Origin: Roseiarcus sp963820775
Lineage (GTDB): Bacteria; Pseudomonadota; Alphaproteobacteria; Rhizobiales; Beijerinckiaceae
Direction: 5' to 3'
DNA: 64,000 nucleotides
NCBI GenBank assembly: GCA_963820775.1
Contig: CAWGBF010000008.1
Span: 372,001 to 436,000 of the forward strand
This document shows, in pieces, positions 1 through 8,314 of the stretch (the first letter of the stretch is position 1; each line of letters begins with the position of its first letter). The notes under the pieces were generated by a model. It ran no database searches. It saw nothing but the letters and a program-made list of their open reading frames with translations, and was not told the DNA's origin. Position numbers and translations under genes: made by a program.

Positions 1-116
1 TTTTTATATTTCTGACGAAAATACTTGTGAACCGAGAATCTTGATTTCAATCTTTGTGGCTGAGAATCTTTGATTCTGCTTTGGTATACTTATCAACAAT
101 AGATTAGGAGGCTGAA

Positions 117-323
117 ATGTTACATCAATTCACAGTTGGCAGAATTGCGGCTCTGATAGCAATCGTCGTCGCGCCAATGGCCGTGACCGTGTCACCGACC
201 GAAGCGGGTAAGTGCACTCGAACCTGCCAATAGAAGTGCAATGGCATTACCACTTTTGGCCGCTGCGCCGGTACATGGTATAGACAGTGTGGCGAGTGGA
301 AGTGCTCCAGCACGACCGGATAG
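117..323 (+). pseudogene. Small secreted six-cysteine peptide gene interrupted by an in-frame amber codon
   Basis: A perfect Shine-Dalgarno AGGAGG (106-111) lies 5 nt before ATG 117. The first 38 codons encode a signal-peptide-like stretch (GRIAALIAIVVAPMAVTV) and then KCTRTCQ, ending at TAG 231-233. The same frame stays open for 29 more codons to TAG 321-323 and supplies four further cysteines, KCNG...GRC...RQC...KC, so the cysteine spacing C-x3-C-x3-C-x8-C-x7-C-x4-C runs straight across the stop. A CAG-to-TAG change at codon 39 would explain it. The intact product would be a 68-residue exported, probably disulfide-bonded peptide of unknown function. Alternatives are amber readthrough or a genuine 38-residue product. 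No family recognised. Confidence 0.55.
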
Positions 324-528
324 CCGCACCGTCCTGACCGCGCGTTGGGCTTCGGCGGCCGCTTGGAGATAGGTTTCGGGACGATCCAGCGATCTCTGTA
401 ACTAGTCCGAAGCGACCCGAAATCACCGCCGAAGATATCGTTATGGGGCCAGAACGCCTGCTCCGGTTATCGCCGGCATGGCCGCGCCGGGAAGGTCTGC
501 GCCGCGCGTAGCTCGCTGGGCCCACCGA

Positions 529-1233
529 TCAAGGGCTGAAGCGCTGCCCGCGATCGCCTTGCGCAAGAACCAACAGCGTCTCGCAAGCCTGCGTTAGCTG
601 ATCGAAATGCGAGATCACCCGGTCCGGTCCGAGCTCCTTGATCGGGACGTCGCTATAGCCGAAGTCGACCGCGACCACAGGGACGTTCGCCGCGCGCGCG
701 GTCTTGATGTCGGTCCCTGAATCCCCGACCATGATGGCCCGTTCCCTCGCGCCGCCAGAAGCGGCGATGGTCTCAAGAAGGGGCCTGGCGTCCGGCTTGC
801 CGACGCCGAACGTGTCCTGGCCGCAGATGAAGGCGAATCGCTCGGCGATTCCCAGCTTTTCGATCAGGAGTTTGGCCGACGCTTCGATCTTGTTGGTGCA
901 GACCGCCTGCCGCCAGCCAGCGCGCGCAAAAGCCGCGAGCGCCTTGTCGACGCCTGGATAAAGCCGGCTGCGATCGACGATATGGGCGTTGTAATAGCCA
1001 AGGTAATCGGTGAACAGCGCGTCGACCTCTTCCGCGTTGAGAGTCCTGCCCGACGTGGCTAAGCCGCGCTTGATAAGCTCCCGCGCGCCCGCGCCGACCA
1101 GCGAACCGGCGCTTTCGACCTTGATCGGCGCAAGGCCCTCTCTGCCCAACAGCCAATTGAGGGTGGCCACCAAATCCTCGGCCGTGTCGGCGAGCGTGCC
1201 GTCGAGATCGTAGACGATGGTTGGCGCGAGCAT
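529..1233 (-). CDS. gph: Phosphoglycolate phosphatase (HAD superfamily)
   Basis: HAD-type hydrolase that dephosphorylates 2-phosphoglycolate in the cytoplasm. The nucleophile motif DLDGTLADT is at about residues 9-17 from ATG 1233. A motif II threonine follows in AVCTNK, a lysine in GVGKPDARP, and the acidic motif IV in MVGDSGTDIKTARAA. The length of 234 aa is normal. The frame also allows a TTG start at 1248 inside the end of the upstream gene; the ATG five nt after that gene's stop is preferred, although neither has a strong ribosome site. It is last in a run with ymdB and fau on the same strand, suggesting co-transcription. Substrate is inferred from family resemblance; other small phosphate esters are possible. 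Confidence 0.85.
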   Translation of the reverse strand: MLAPTIVYDLDGTLADTAEDLVATLNWLLGREGLAPIKVESAGSLVGAGARELIKRGLATSGRTLNAEEVDALFTDYLGYYNAHIVDRSRLYPGVDKALAAFARAGWRQAVCTNKIEASAKLLIEKLGIAERFAFICGQDTFGVGKPDARPLLETIAASGGARERAIMVGDSGTDIKTARAANVPVVAVDFGYSDVPIKELGPDRVISHFDQLTQACETLLVLAQGDRGQRFSP

Positions 1234-1238
1234 CGCGA

Positions 1239-2060
1239 TCAGGTCCAAAAATCCGGTTCGGCCGGCTCAAGAAGACCGCCGATCCTGACCGGCGCGATGG
1301 CTTTCGTCCGGCCGTCGGGGCCGATTTCGGCGGCGATGGCGCATAGCGTCGCCGGCCCCAGCGCCGGCTCGAACCGGCCGGAAGGGATCTTGCTCGTGAA
1401 CCGGCGCAACGGCTCGTCCTTCTCCATGCCGATCACCGAATCGTAGTCGCCGGTCATGCCAACGTCGGTGATGAAGCCGGCGCCTCCGGCCAGGATGCGA
1501 TGATCGGCGCTGGGGGTGTGGGTATGCGTGCCAACGATCAGGCTCGTCTTGCCGTCGACGAAATGGCCGAACGCCCATTTCTCGCTTGACGCTTCGGCGT
1601 GGAAGTCGACGACCGAGGCGTCGCACGCCTCGCCAAGCGGGCAGGCGCCAAGCTCTCGCTTGACAGCGGCGAAAGGATCGTCGAGCGCGTCCATGAAGAT
1701 GCGGCCCATCACGTTGACGATGAGGAGCCGCGCCCCCTTCACGCTCTCGACCACCGCCGCGCCCCGTCCCGGCGTGCCTGGGGGGAAATTGGCTGGCCGG
1801 ATGAGGCGCGGCTGGCGCTCGATGAACACGAGCGCCTCGCGCTGATCGAAGGCATGATTGCCGAGCGTCACCGCGTCGACCCCTACGTCGAGGAATTCCT
1901 CGAAAATCGTTTCGGTAAGGCCGAAGCCGCCCGCCGCGTTCTCGCCGTTAACCACGACGAAATCGAGACCCCAACGGGCGCGCAAAAGGGGAACCTGCTC
2001 GAGGACCGCGGCGCGGCCCGACCGCCCGACGACGTCGCCAATGAACAAGAGCCGAATCAT
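1239..2060 (-). CDS. YmdB-family metallophosphoesterase (TIGR00282)
   Basis: A 273-aa calcineurin-like phosphoesterase. Metal-ligand motifs are visible in order: FIGDVVGRSG at residues 6-15, NGENAAGG at about 39-46, LGNHAFDQ near 66-73, GTHTHTPSADHRI and DVGMTGDYDSVIG further on. The family includes Bacillus YmdB, which acts on 2',3'-cyclic nucleotides and affects biofilm formation; the role in alphaproteobacteria is not established. The start overlaps the end of fau by 4 nt (ATGA), the mark of translational coupling, and the same fau-ymdB order is common in this class. The family assignment is secure; the physiological substrate is not. Confidence 0.85.
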   Translation of the reverse strand: MIRLLFIGDVVGRSGRAAVLEQVPLLRARWGLDFVVVNGENAAGGFGLTETIFEEFLDVGVDAVTLGNHAFDQREALVFIERQPRLIRPANFPPGTPGRGAAVVESVKGARLLIVNVMGRIFMDALDDPFAAVKRELGACPLGEACDASVVDFHAEASSEKWAFGHFVDGKTSLIVGTHTHTPSADHRILAGGAGFITDVGMTGDYDSVIGMEKDEPLRRFTSKIPSGRFEPALGPATLCAIAAEIGPDGRTKAIAPVRIGGLLEPAEPDFWT

Positions 2061-2674
2061 CGCTCGCTGAAGAGAATGGTTTCCTGTTCGGTCACGATAG
2101 CGTCCAGGCTCTGGTCATGACCCTCATACGGCACGGCGGCGATTTCGCATACCCCGTAGGCGACGCCGGCCGCGTGAACGGTTTTCATCGCCCGTAAGTA
2201 GGGGAGGCTCCGGTCGTAATAGCCAGCGCCATAGCCGATGCGGTGGCCGCGCCGGTCGAAGCAGGCAAGCGGCACGAACAGGAGATCCGGATCGACGACC
2301 GGCGCGCCCTCGAGGGGCTCATGAATCGACATTGCGCCAACGCGAGTCTGGTCGCCCGGCCGCCACCGGCGAAATGTGAGCGGCGATCCCCGGCCCACGA
2401 CCACTGGCAGGGCGGTCGCAAATCCGTCTCCGACAAGCGCGGTCAAAAGCGGGAGCGTGTCCGGCTCGCCGCGTAGCGGGTAAAAGACCGAAACAATTTG
2501 AGGACGCCAGAGGCGCGCGAGGCGCAGCCCCTCTTCGGCAAGACGACGACCGAAAGCGGCGCGGGCGGCGGGTTCGACCGCTTCTCGCCGGGCGAGGGCG
2601 GCGCGACGCAGTGCCGCCTTCGGATCAGAGCTGATCGAAGACAAGCGCGGCCGCCGATCCGAAAAACCCGTCAA
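2057..2674 (-). CDS. fau: 5-formyltetrahydrofolate cyclo-ligase
   Basis: Converts 5-formyl-THF to 5,10-methenyl-THF with ATP, returning an inactive folate to the one-carbon pool. The family signature is seen in LFVPLACFDRRGHRIGYGAG followed by YYDRSLPYL (about residues 142-171). The N-terminal basic stretch DPKAALRRAALARR is typical. The start is uncertain: only TTG codons are available at 2674 and 2644, neither with a clear ribosome site; the 2644 start gives a more usual N-terminus. The gene lies directly downstream of a candidate 6S RNA on the same strand, the arrangement known from many proteobacteria (ssrS-fau/ygfA), which supports both calls. Confidence 0.87.
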   Translation of the reverse strand: MTGFSDRRPRLSSISSDPKAALRRAALARREAVEPAARAAFGRRLAEEGLRLARLWRPQIVSVFYPLRGEPDTLPLLTALVGDGFATALPVVVGRGSPLTFRRWRPGDQTRVGAMSIHEPLEGAPVVDPDLLFVPLACFDRRGHRIGYGAGYYDRSLPYLRAMKTVHAAGVAYGVCEIAAVPYEGHDQSLDAIVTEQETILFSER

Positions 2675-2675
2675 G

Positions 2676-2846
2676 CATAAAGCGCGGAGCCGAGACGGCC
2701 GTTGGACGGTGATCCCGGGCGCCTACGTGAGTAGGTGGGAGCCATATGCCGAAGCCCACGAGCCTCGACAGGGACAGCCCCCATGGGGATCGTACGGCCC
2801 CGAGGAATGTTGTCCTGACGCGCCACCCAGCTCCGCATGGCTTATT
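2676..2846 (-). ncRNA. ssrS: Candidate 6S RNA
   Basis: The interval upstream of fau has no good reading frame but strong pairing. The outer arms at 2677-2690 and 2830-2844 are complementary (GCGGAGC/GCTCCGC plus flanking pairs), giving a transcript of about 170 nt, the usual 6S size. Inside, read on the minus strand, are CCTCGGGGCCGTACG, GGGGGCTGTCCCTG, and CGTGGGCTTCGGCA followed by TGGCTCCCACC, which resemble the conserved right-arm elements of alphaproteobacterial 6S RNA as I remember them. 6S RNA binds sigma-70 RNA polymerase in stationary phase. The call rests on position, pairing and remembered motif similarity; no covariance search could be run. Confidence 0.68.
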
Positions 2847-2959
2847 TAGGCGCTTCCCCGGCAAATGGCTAGGGCGGCCGGTGCGAGGTCGGTTCGACTT
2901 CCTCCGGCGTCAAAAGGTTCTATCCCCGAGGCGCGGCGGGGTCCCTATGATTGCAGACA

Positions 2960-4261
2960 ATGACAGAACTTGCTCGACCTGCGGCCGCCGATGCGGCGCC
3001 GCGCGGACCTTCCGACGTCTTCAAGACTCAGGCCGAGCGCCGGGCGGAATTGCGGCGGATGCGCACGATCGCGACGATGCTGCTCGTTTTGATGGCGGCG
3101 ATCTACCTCGCCATGCGGCGCGCGCCGGCTAGCTGGGTCTGGGCGCCCTATCTGGCCGCATTTGCGGAAGCCGGCATGGTGGGGGCCTGCGCCGACTGGT
3201 TCGCCGTCGTCGCGCTTTTTCGCCGTCCCCTCGGGCTGCCGATACCCCATACCGCGGTCGTGCCGGAGAACAAGCGGCGCATCGGCGCGGCGATGGGGCG
3301 CTTCGTCACCAACAACTTCCTCAGCCCCCGCGTCGCCATCGCGCGCCTCGCGTCGGTCGACTTTGTCGGCCTCGCGGCGCGATGGCTCGAGGACGAGCGC
3401 AACGCGCAGGCGGTCGCGGCTTCCGCCGGACGCGCCATTCCCTACGCACTCGATCTCCTGCCGAAAGCGGCGATCGACGAATGGGCGGCTTTTGCCGCGC
3501 GGCGGGGGATCGAGGCGGTCCCCGCAGCGCCGCTCGCCTCGCGCGGGCTTTCGATCCTGTGGGCGCAGGGAGCGGGCCAAACGCTGCTCGACCAGGGCCT
3601 CGATTTCGTCGAGACGACGCTCGGGCGACACAAAGCGACAATCGTCAAGCATGTCGCGCAAAAGTCGTGGCGCTGGATCCCGAAGTGGGTCGACGACATG
3701 ATCGCCGCCAAGGTGATCAACGGGCTGGCGGAGACGTTGCGGGAAATGCGCGACCCTGACCATCCGTGGCGCGAGCAGGCCAACGCGTTGGTGGAGAAAT
3801 TGATCGACGACCTCGCAAACGATCCGGAGATGCGGGCGCAAGGCGAGATCTTGAAGCAGGAAATTCTCGCCAATCCGGTGTTCGCCGAGCAGGCCCGGGC
3901 GCTGTGGGAAGAACTGGAAACGGTGCTGAGGGACGATCTGCCTCGCCATCGCGACGCGATTGTCCAGTGGCTTGTGGCCTCGGCCGGCGCCCTCGGCCGA
4001 TGGCTCGAAGGGGACGCCCCACGCCGGGCGAGGATCAACCGCCAGCTGAGGCTTCTGGCGCTGCGCACGGTCTTGCCCCGCCGGGCGGAAATCGGCGCCT
4101 ATATCGCCGCGGTGGTCGACAATTGGGACACCGCCACGCTGGTCAACCGCCTCGAGCTTCAGGTCGGCAAGGACCTGCAATATATCCGCATCAACGGGAC
4201 GCTCGTCGGCGGGCTGGTCGGACTGTTGATCTTCACCCTATCGCGCGCGTTTGGCGGCTGA
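2960..4261 (+). CDS. DUF445 family membrane-anchored protein
   Basis: 433 aa from ATG 2960. Conserved DUF445 features are present: an N-terminal hydrophobic segment IATMLLVLMAAIYLAMR, then AGMVGACADWFAVVALFRRP and the motif GLPIPHTAVVPENKRRIG (about residues 87-104), and a C-terminal hydrophobic segment GTLVGGLVGLLIFTLSRAF. The middle is helical and charged. Such proteins (YjiN-like) are predicted inner-membrane proteins of unknown function. An upstream in-frame TTG at 2951 exists but the ATG is preferred. The gene is divergent from the fau group, so the 2.85-2.96 kb gap must hold its promoter. Function unknown. Confidence 0.8.
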   Translation: MTELARPAAADAAPRGPSDVFKTQAERRAELRRMRTIATMLLVLMAAIYLAMRRAPASWVWAPYLAAFAEAGMVGACADWFAVVALFRRPLGLPIPHTAVVPENKRRIGAAMGRFVTNNFLSPRVAIARLASVDFVGLAARWLEDERNAQAVAASAGRAIPYALDLLPKAAIDEWAAFAARRGIEAVPAAPLASRGLSILWAQGAGQTLLDQGLDFVETTLGRHKATIVKHVAQKSWRWIPKWVDDMIAAKVINGLAETLREMRDPDHPWREQANALVEKLIDDLANDPEMRAQGEILKQEILANPVFAEQARALWEELETVLRDDLPRHRDAIVQWLVASAGALGRWLEGDAPRRARINRQLRLLALRTVLPRRAEIGAYIAAVVDNWDTATLVNRLELQVGKDLQYIRINGTLVGGLVGLLIFTLSRAFGG

Positions 4262-4274
4262 GCGCGCGGCTCGT

Positions 4275-4922
4275 TCAGGCTGGCCGCCGCGCAACTGCCA
4301 GGATCGCGTAACCGCGAAACCAGCTCTCGATCTCGCAGGTCATGCCGCGGTCGGCGGAGAGCGCTTCGAGCGCGTCGCTGAGATCTTCGCGCGGGGTCAC
4401 GTCGAACGCGGCGAGCCAGCGGCGCAGTCCCGCCTTGAACGGGCCGGGCAGGCCGGCGCAATCACCGAAATCGACGACATGCAGCGATCCGCCGGGCGCG
4501 AGGACGTCGAGCGCTTGGGCGAGCGCCTCCCGCCAAGGGGGGATCATCGACAGGGCGTACGAGATCATCACGCGCTCGAAACTCGCACAGCCGAACAGCG
4601 CCTGCGGGTTGAACGCCGTGGCGTCGGCCTGGGCTAAGGATATGCGTGAGGCGAACCCGGCGCGGGCGGTCGAAGCGGCTGCAGTCGCCAGCATTTCCCG
4701 CGACACGTCGAGGCCGAACAGTCGAGCTTGAGGATAGGATAGCGCCAGCTTGATGAGATTGCGTCCGGTGCCGCAGCCGATCTCCAGCACCTTGTCGCCG
4801 GGCGCGGGGCGAAGGCGGGCGATCACCTCGTCGCGGCCCAGGAGATAGAATTTGCGGCTTAAGTCATAGATGTGGCGCTGACGGCGATACATGCGGTCCA
4901 TCAGCGCCGCGGCGTCGCTCAT
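4275..4922 (-). CDS. btaB: Betaine-lipid N-methyltransferase BtaB
   Basis: SAM-dependent methyltransferase of 215 aa that adds three methyl groups to diacylglyceryl-homoserine to make the betaine lipid DGTS. The class I SAM motif VLEIGCGTGRNLIKLA is at about residues 45-60, an acidic ribose-binding residue follows in LFGLDVS, and the N-terminus MDRMYRRQRHIYDLSRKFY is characteristic of BtaB. The start overlaps btaA by 4 nt, so the pair is translationally coupled. A generic UbiE-like methyltransferase would be the alternative reading, but the direct coupling to btaA makes BtaB much more likely. No truncation is seen. Confidence 0.87.
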   Translation of the reverse strand: MSDAAALMDRMYRRQRHIYDLSRKFYLLGRDEVIARLRPAPGDKVLEIGCGTGRNLIKLALSYPQARLFGLDVSREMLATAAASTARAGFASRISLAQADATAFNPQALFGCASFERVMISYALSMIPPWREALAQALDVLAPGGSLHVVDFGDCAGLPGPFKAGLRRWLAAFDVTPREDLSDALEALSADRGMTCEIESWFRGYAILAVARRPA

Positions 4923-6190
4923 GCGTCAGGCGCGCTTTCAAGCGTATACAGGTGGAACGCGCCGTAAATCGACGACCGATCCTGTCGGCTAAGCTCGCGG
5001 CTGAGCTCGTTCTCGTAGCGCCACGCGCCGAGCACGCTCTCGGGCACGCGCCCTGGCAACAATCGCTCAGCGGCGGCGGTGCGGAAGATGACCTTCGCGC
5101 CCGGCCGCGCCGTGCGGGTGATTTCGACCCAAAGCGTCGTGAGCTCCGCGTCGTTCATCCAGTCTTGCGCATCGAGCAGCGCGTAGCGATCAAAGCTCGC
5201 CGGCGCCGAATCGCGCAGGATCTCGGTGAACGACCGCTGGACGTAACGCACTCGGCTCGAGCGGCTGCGGACGGCTTCGAAGTTCTCCCTCTGCAGGTAG
5301 GGCGGCAGAGCAGGATTTGGTCCCGGCGCATAACGCCGTCCGAAGGCCTGCCAGGCGAAATAATTCTCGCTGATGTCGAAGCCGCAGGCGAGTCTCTCCA
5401 CCCGCTCGCTTAGGACGGCGCTGATCCCCAACGGGGAATCGGCGGCCAGAGCCTGGTATTGAGCCGGCGGAATCCCTAACCCGTAGAGGGAGGCGGGCTG
5501 CTTCAAAAGCCAGCGGACGAGCGGCTTGTCGAAGATCGGCGCGAGGCGCTTCTCGTAGAGCGCGCGCTGTTCGTCGAGCGTCTTGGCCCTGAGCACGATC
5601 GACGGGTCGAGGCCATGTAGGCGCGCGAGCGTGTGGCCGGCGCCGAGGACATGCCCGAGCAGGCCGTGATGATAGAAGTTGCGGGCGAAGAGGCCGATGC
5701 GGCGGCGTCCGAACGCCGTCCGTTTGTCCCAATAGTCGCGCGCGGCAGGGTCGAGCTTTGTGCGCAGCCGGCGATCGTAGGCGGCGACATTGGCGCGCGC
5801 GTCGGCGCGCCCAAAGAAGCGGAAGAAAGTCTCGTAGTCGGGCAGATTCTGAGCCGCGCAGATCTTGAGCCGGCCTAGCGCGATATGCGCCCCATTGAGG
5901 TCGACCGCGGTGACGCCGGCTGGATCGCCGGTCAGGTAGGAGAGCACGTTGCAACCACCCGAGGCGATCGCGATCACTTCATGTCCCGGGCCAATGTCAA
6001 GCGCCTTCATGTCGACGACCGGGTCCTCCCAGATCTGAGGATAGACCAGGCGCTTGAAGGCGAGCGTGAACAGGCGCTCCAGCATGCCTGCGCGCGACAG
6101 CGGTTTCGAGCGATGAACCGCCGCTTTGAGTCCCGCGCTGGTGACGCGCCGCGCCGTGTTGCTCGATTGCCGCACGTGATCTTTTCCCAT
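4919..6190 (-). CDS. btaA: BtaA, S-adenosylmethionine:diacylglycerol 3-amino-3-carboxypropyl transferase (DUF3419)
   Basis: First enzyme of betaine-lipid synthesis: moves the 3-amino-3-carboxypropyl group of SAM to diacylglycerol at the inner membrane. It has 423 aa, the usual length. Recognisable features are RLVYPQIWEDPVVDMKAL near residue 50, the SAM-site motif DIGPGHEVIAIASGGCN near 66-82, ending of the first domain at TAVDLNGAHIALG, and LLDAQDWMND near the C-terminus. It starts the btaA-btaB unit. A PhoB-box-like pair of GTCAT repeats 34-51 nt upstream suggests induction by phosphate starvation, as known for btaA of Sinorhizobium. Enzyme identity is inferred from family and the paired btaB. 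Confidence 0.9.
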   Translation of the reverse strand: MGKDHVRQSSNTARRVTSAGLKAAVHRSKPLSRAGMLERLFTLAFKRLVYPQIWEDPVVDMKALDIGPGHEVIAIASGGCNVLSYLTGDPAGVTAVDLNGAHIALGRLKICAAQNLPDYETFFRFFGRADARANVAAYDRRLRTKLDPAARDYWDKRTAFGRRRIGLFARNFYHHGLLGHVLGAGHTLARLHGLDPSIVLRAKTLDEQRALYEKRLAPIFDKPLVRWLLKQPASLYGLGIPPAQYQALAADSPLGISAVLSERVERLACGFDISENYFAWQAFGRRYAPGPNPALPPYLQRENFEAVRSRSSRVRYVQRSFTEILRDSAPASFDRYALLDAQDWMNDAELTTLWVEITRTARPGAKVIFRTAAAERLLPGRVPESVLGAWRYENELSRELSRQDRSSIYGAFHLYTLESAPDA

Positions 6191-6223
6191 CAGAGGTCGG
6201 TCGAAGCCCGCTAGTCGAGTCGC

Positions 6224-6241
6224 ATGACGAGGCCATGACGG
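6224..6241 (-). promoter_or_regulatory. PhoB-box-like site upstream of btaA
   Basis: Read on the minus strand the site is CCGTCATGGCCTCGTCAT, two GTCAT half-sites separated by 6 nt, so an 11-bp period. The classical Pho box is two CTGTCAT-like repeats with the same period. It lies 34-51 nt before the btaA start codon. PhoB control of btaAB in rhizobia is established knowledge; binding here is inference. Confidence 0.55.
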
Positions 6242-6250
6242 GTTCGGGTC

Positions 6251-7189
6251 CTAGATTGTGTCATTTGGCGCCTGAGTGTGGCGCGCCCCGTGTATCAATC
6301 CGTCGATTCGCGAAAGGAAAGTCTTCAATATCGGCGAAGGGTTGCCCTTGCGGTAGCCGATCATCAGATCGACGGTCGGCTGCTCGCCCTTGAGACGGCG
6401 GCACACGATGGACGGAGGCAGGTAATCCTCGATGGAGATCGGCAGGAGTGCGACGCCGCGCTCCGACGTCACCAGCGACATGGCCATGGCGAAATTGTCG
6501 ATCCCGAAGCGAGGCGTGACCTTGACCCCTGATCGTTTGAGATAGCCGTTGACCGCGCCGCGCAGGACCCGGGGAATCTCGGAGATGCCGATGAAGGTTT
6601 CACCCGTTAGATCGCGCGGATTGAAAGTCTTGCTCGCCGCGAGACGGTGATCGCGTGGCAGGATGGCGACGAGCGGCTCCTTTAGCACCAGCTTAAACGT
6701 GACGTCCGGGTCCGGTTCGTGGCGCAGGAAGGCGATGTCGACCCTTCCCTGCTTGAGGTCCTCGGCGAGCGTCACTGAAAACCCGATCGACACCCTGATC
6801 TCGATATTGGGCAATTCGTCGCTAAGGATGCGGGTCGCGCGCGCCAACCAGGCCGCTTCCTGTCCGGTCAGGAAGCCGACGGCGAAGACCGCCTTGGCGG
6901 GCCGCGCGGCGCGGCGCGCCGCCTCCGCGGCGGCTTCGGCCTGCGTCAACGACAGACGCGCGTGATCGAGAAAGGCGCGGCCCGCCGGCGTCAGTTGGAC
7001 GCCGCGCACGCTGCGGGCGAAGAGCGCAACGCCGACTTCTTGCTCGAGGTCGCGCATCTGGCGGCTGACGGACGGCTGCGCCGTGTGCAGGCGCCTTTCC
7101 GCCGCGAGCTTCATGCTCCCCGCCTCAGCCACGGCGACGAAATAGCGAAGATGCCTCAGCTCGATAATTCTGGTATACCTCCAAGGCAT
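6251..7189 (-). CDS. LysR-family transcriptional regulator
   Basis: 312 aa from ATG 7189. The N-terminal winged helix-turn-helix spans about residues 9-68 (ELRHLRYFVAVAEAGSMKLA ... SVSRQMRDLEQEVGVALFAR). The C-terminal substrate-binding domain runs from about 95 to 295. It resembles HcaR/CbnR-type regulators of aromatic catabolism, whose proteins usually begin directly at ELRHLRYFV. A strong ribosome site GGAGGT at 7182-7177 lies inside the first codons and 8 nt before an ATT codon at 7168, so the real start may be the rare ATT rather than ATG 7189. Effector and targets are unknown; the neighbouring divergent SDR gene is a possible target. Confidence 0.85.
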   Translation of the reverse strand: MPWRYTRIIELRHLRYFVAVAEAGSMKLAAERRLHTAQPSVSRQMRDLEQEVGVALFARSVRGVQLTPAGRAFLDHARLSLTQAEAAAEAARRAARPAKAVFAVGFLTGQEAAWLARATRILSDELPNIEIRVSIGFSVTLAEDLKQGRVDIAFLRHEPDPDVTFKLVLKEPLVAILPRDHRLAASKTFNPRDLTGETFIGISEIPRVLRGAVNGYLKRSGVKVTPRFGIDNFAMAMSLVTSERGVALLPISIEDYLPPSIVCRRLKGEQPTVDLMIGYRKGNPSPILKTFLSRIDGLIHGARHTQAPNDTI

Positions 7190-7506
7190 ATGACTTCAAC
7201 CAACAAAGTCATTTTCAGCGCATGGACGCGGCGCTATTCCTAGAATGAACGGCGAAGGTTGCGGGTGGCGCGGCGCCGGACGGACGCCGAGCTCTCTGGA
7301 TCGGCCGACCCGATTTTCGGGGCGTTACGAGCGCAAGCCAAGCAATCCATGGGGGCGTTGGGCACTCTTAAGCCCGAGATCGGTTCGTCGTGTTGCTTGC
7401 TGCGGCAGCGCGACGGATTGAGATGCTTTGCTCCCGATTGACCTCCAAAGCATAGAGGCAGGACCTTCTCAACCGCATTCTCGGGAAAATTGGAAAAGGA
7501 TTGGCG
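7190..7506. other. Divergent intergenic region between lysR and SDR gene
   Basis: About 315 bp without a supportable gene. It must hold the promoters of the divergent LysR gene and the SDR gene. Short open frames here lack coding character. No convincing sigma-70 or palindromic LysR site could be assigned by eye; an AAAAGGA ribosome site (7494-7500) belongs to the SDR gene. Confidence 0.5.
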
Positions 7507-8245
7507 ATGTCGAAGAGCCTCGAAGGCAAAGTTGCGCTTGTAACCGGCGGCTCACGAGGGATCGGAGCCGCGATCGCCAAGCGTCTGGCCGCCGACGGCG
7601 CCATGGTCGCCATCACCTATACGAAAGGAGCGGACGCGGCGGCGTCGGTTGTCGATCAAGAGCTCGGGCGGCAAGGCGATCGCTCTGCAAGCGGAGGCGA
7701 CGGCCGCGGATCAGGTTAACGCTGCGCTGGACAAGACGATCGCCGCCTTTGGTAAGCTCGACGTTTTCGTTAACAACGCCGGCACGGCGATCCCAAAGAA
7801 ATTCGAAGAGACGACGATCGAGGAGCTCGACCGCATGATCGACCTCAACGTGCGCGGCGCGTTCATCGCGACGCAGGCGGCGCTCAATCACTTGAACGAG
7901 GGCGGGCGCATCATCCTGATCGGTTCCTGCGTCGGCGAACGCATGATGACCCCCGGCCTCGTGGCGTACGCCGCCACCACAGGCGCGATCAACATGTTCG
8001 CGCAGGGGCTGGCGAGGGAAGTGGGAGACCGTGGCGTCACCGTCAACACTGTCCAGCCAGGGCCGATTGACACTGACCTTAATCCCGCTTCCGGCGATTG
8101 GGCGGCTCCGCAGAAGGCGCTCACCGCGCTCAACCGCTACGGCAGCGTGGGCGACGTGGCGGCGCTGGTCGCCTTCGTCGCCGGTCCGGAAGCCTCCTAC
8201 ATCACCGGCGCGAGCCTGACCGTCGACGGCGGCACGAACGCCTGA
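7507..8245 (+). pseudogene. Short-chain dehydrogenase/reductase, frameshifted and lacking the catalytic lysine
   Basis: Starts at ATG 7507 after AAAAGGA. The cofactor motif TGGSRGIGAAIAKRLA is at residues 11-26, and the frame is then lost at about 7650-7665 (VVDQEL in one frame, IKSSGGKAIALQ in the other), a net shift of +1. The second frame continues with VNNAGTAIPKK, IILIGSCVG and the C-terminal ITGASLTVDGGTNA to TGA 8245. The active-site motif reads VAYAATTGA: the tyrosine is present but the expected Y-x-x-x-K lysine is threonine. A frameshift plus a lost catalytic residue points to real decay rather than only sequencing error. Family: FabG-like oxidoreductase; substrate unknown. Confidence 0.75.
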
Positions 8246-8314
8246 ACCGCCGGCGGGCGCTCCTACCCCATCCACCCCTGCAGCGCGACGCCTGCGAATA
8301 GAATGAGCCCGGCG

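Noticed and set aside
117..323. Amber codon read as pyrrolysine
   Set aside because: No Pyl machinery is visible, pyrrolysine is not expected in this group, and a CAG-to-TAG mutation is simpler.
2945..4180. 411-codon minus-strand open frame over the DUF445 gene
   Set aside because: It is the antisense of a well-supported gene; Arg/Asp/Gly-rich composition with no domains is typical of high-GC shadow frames.
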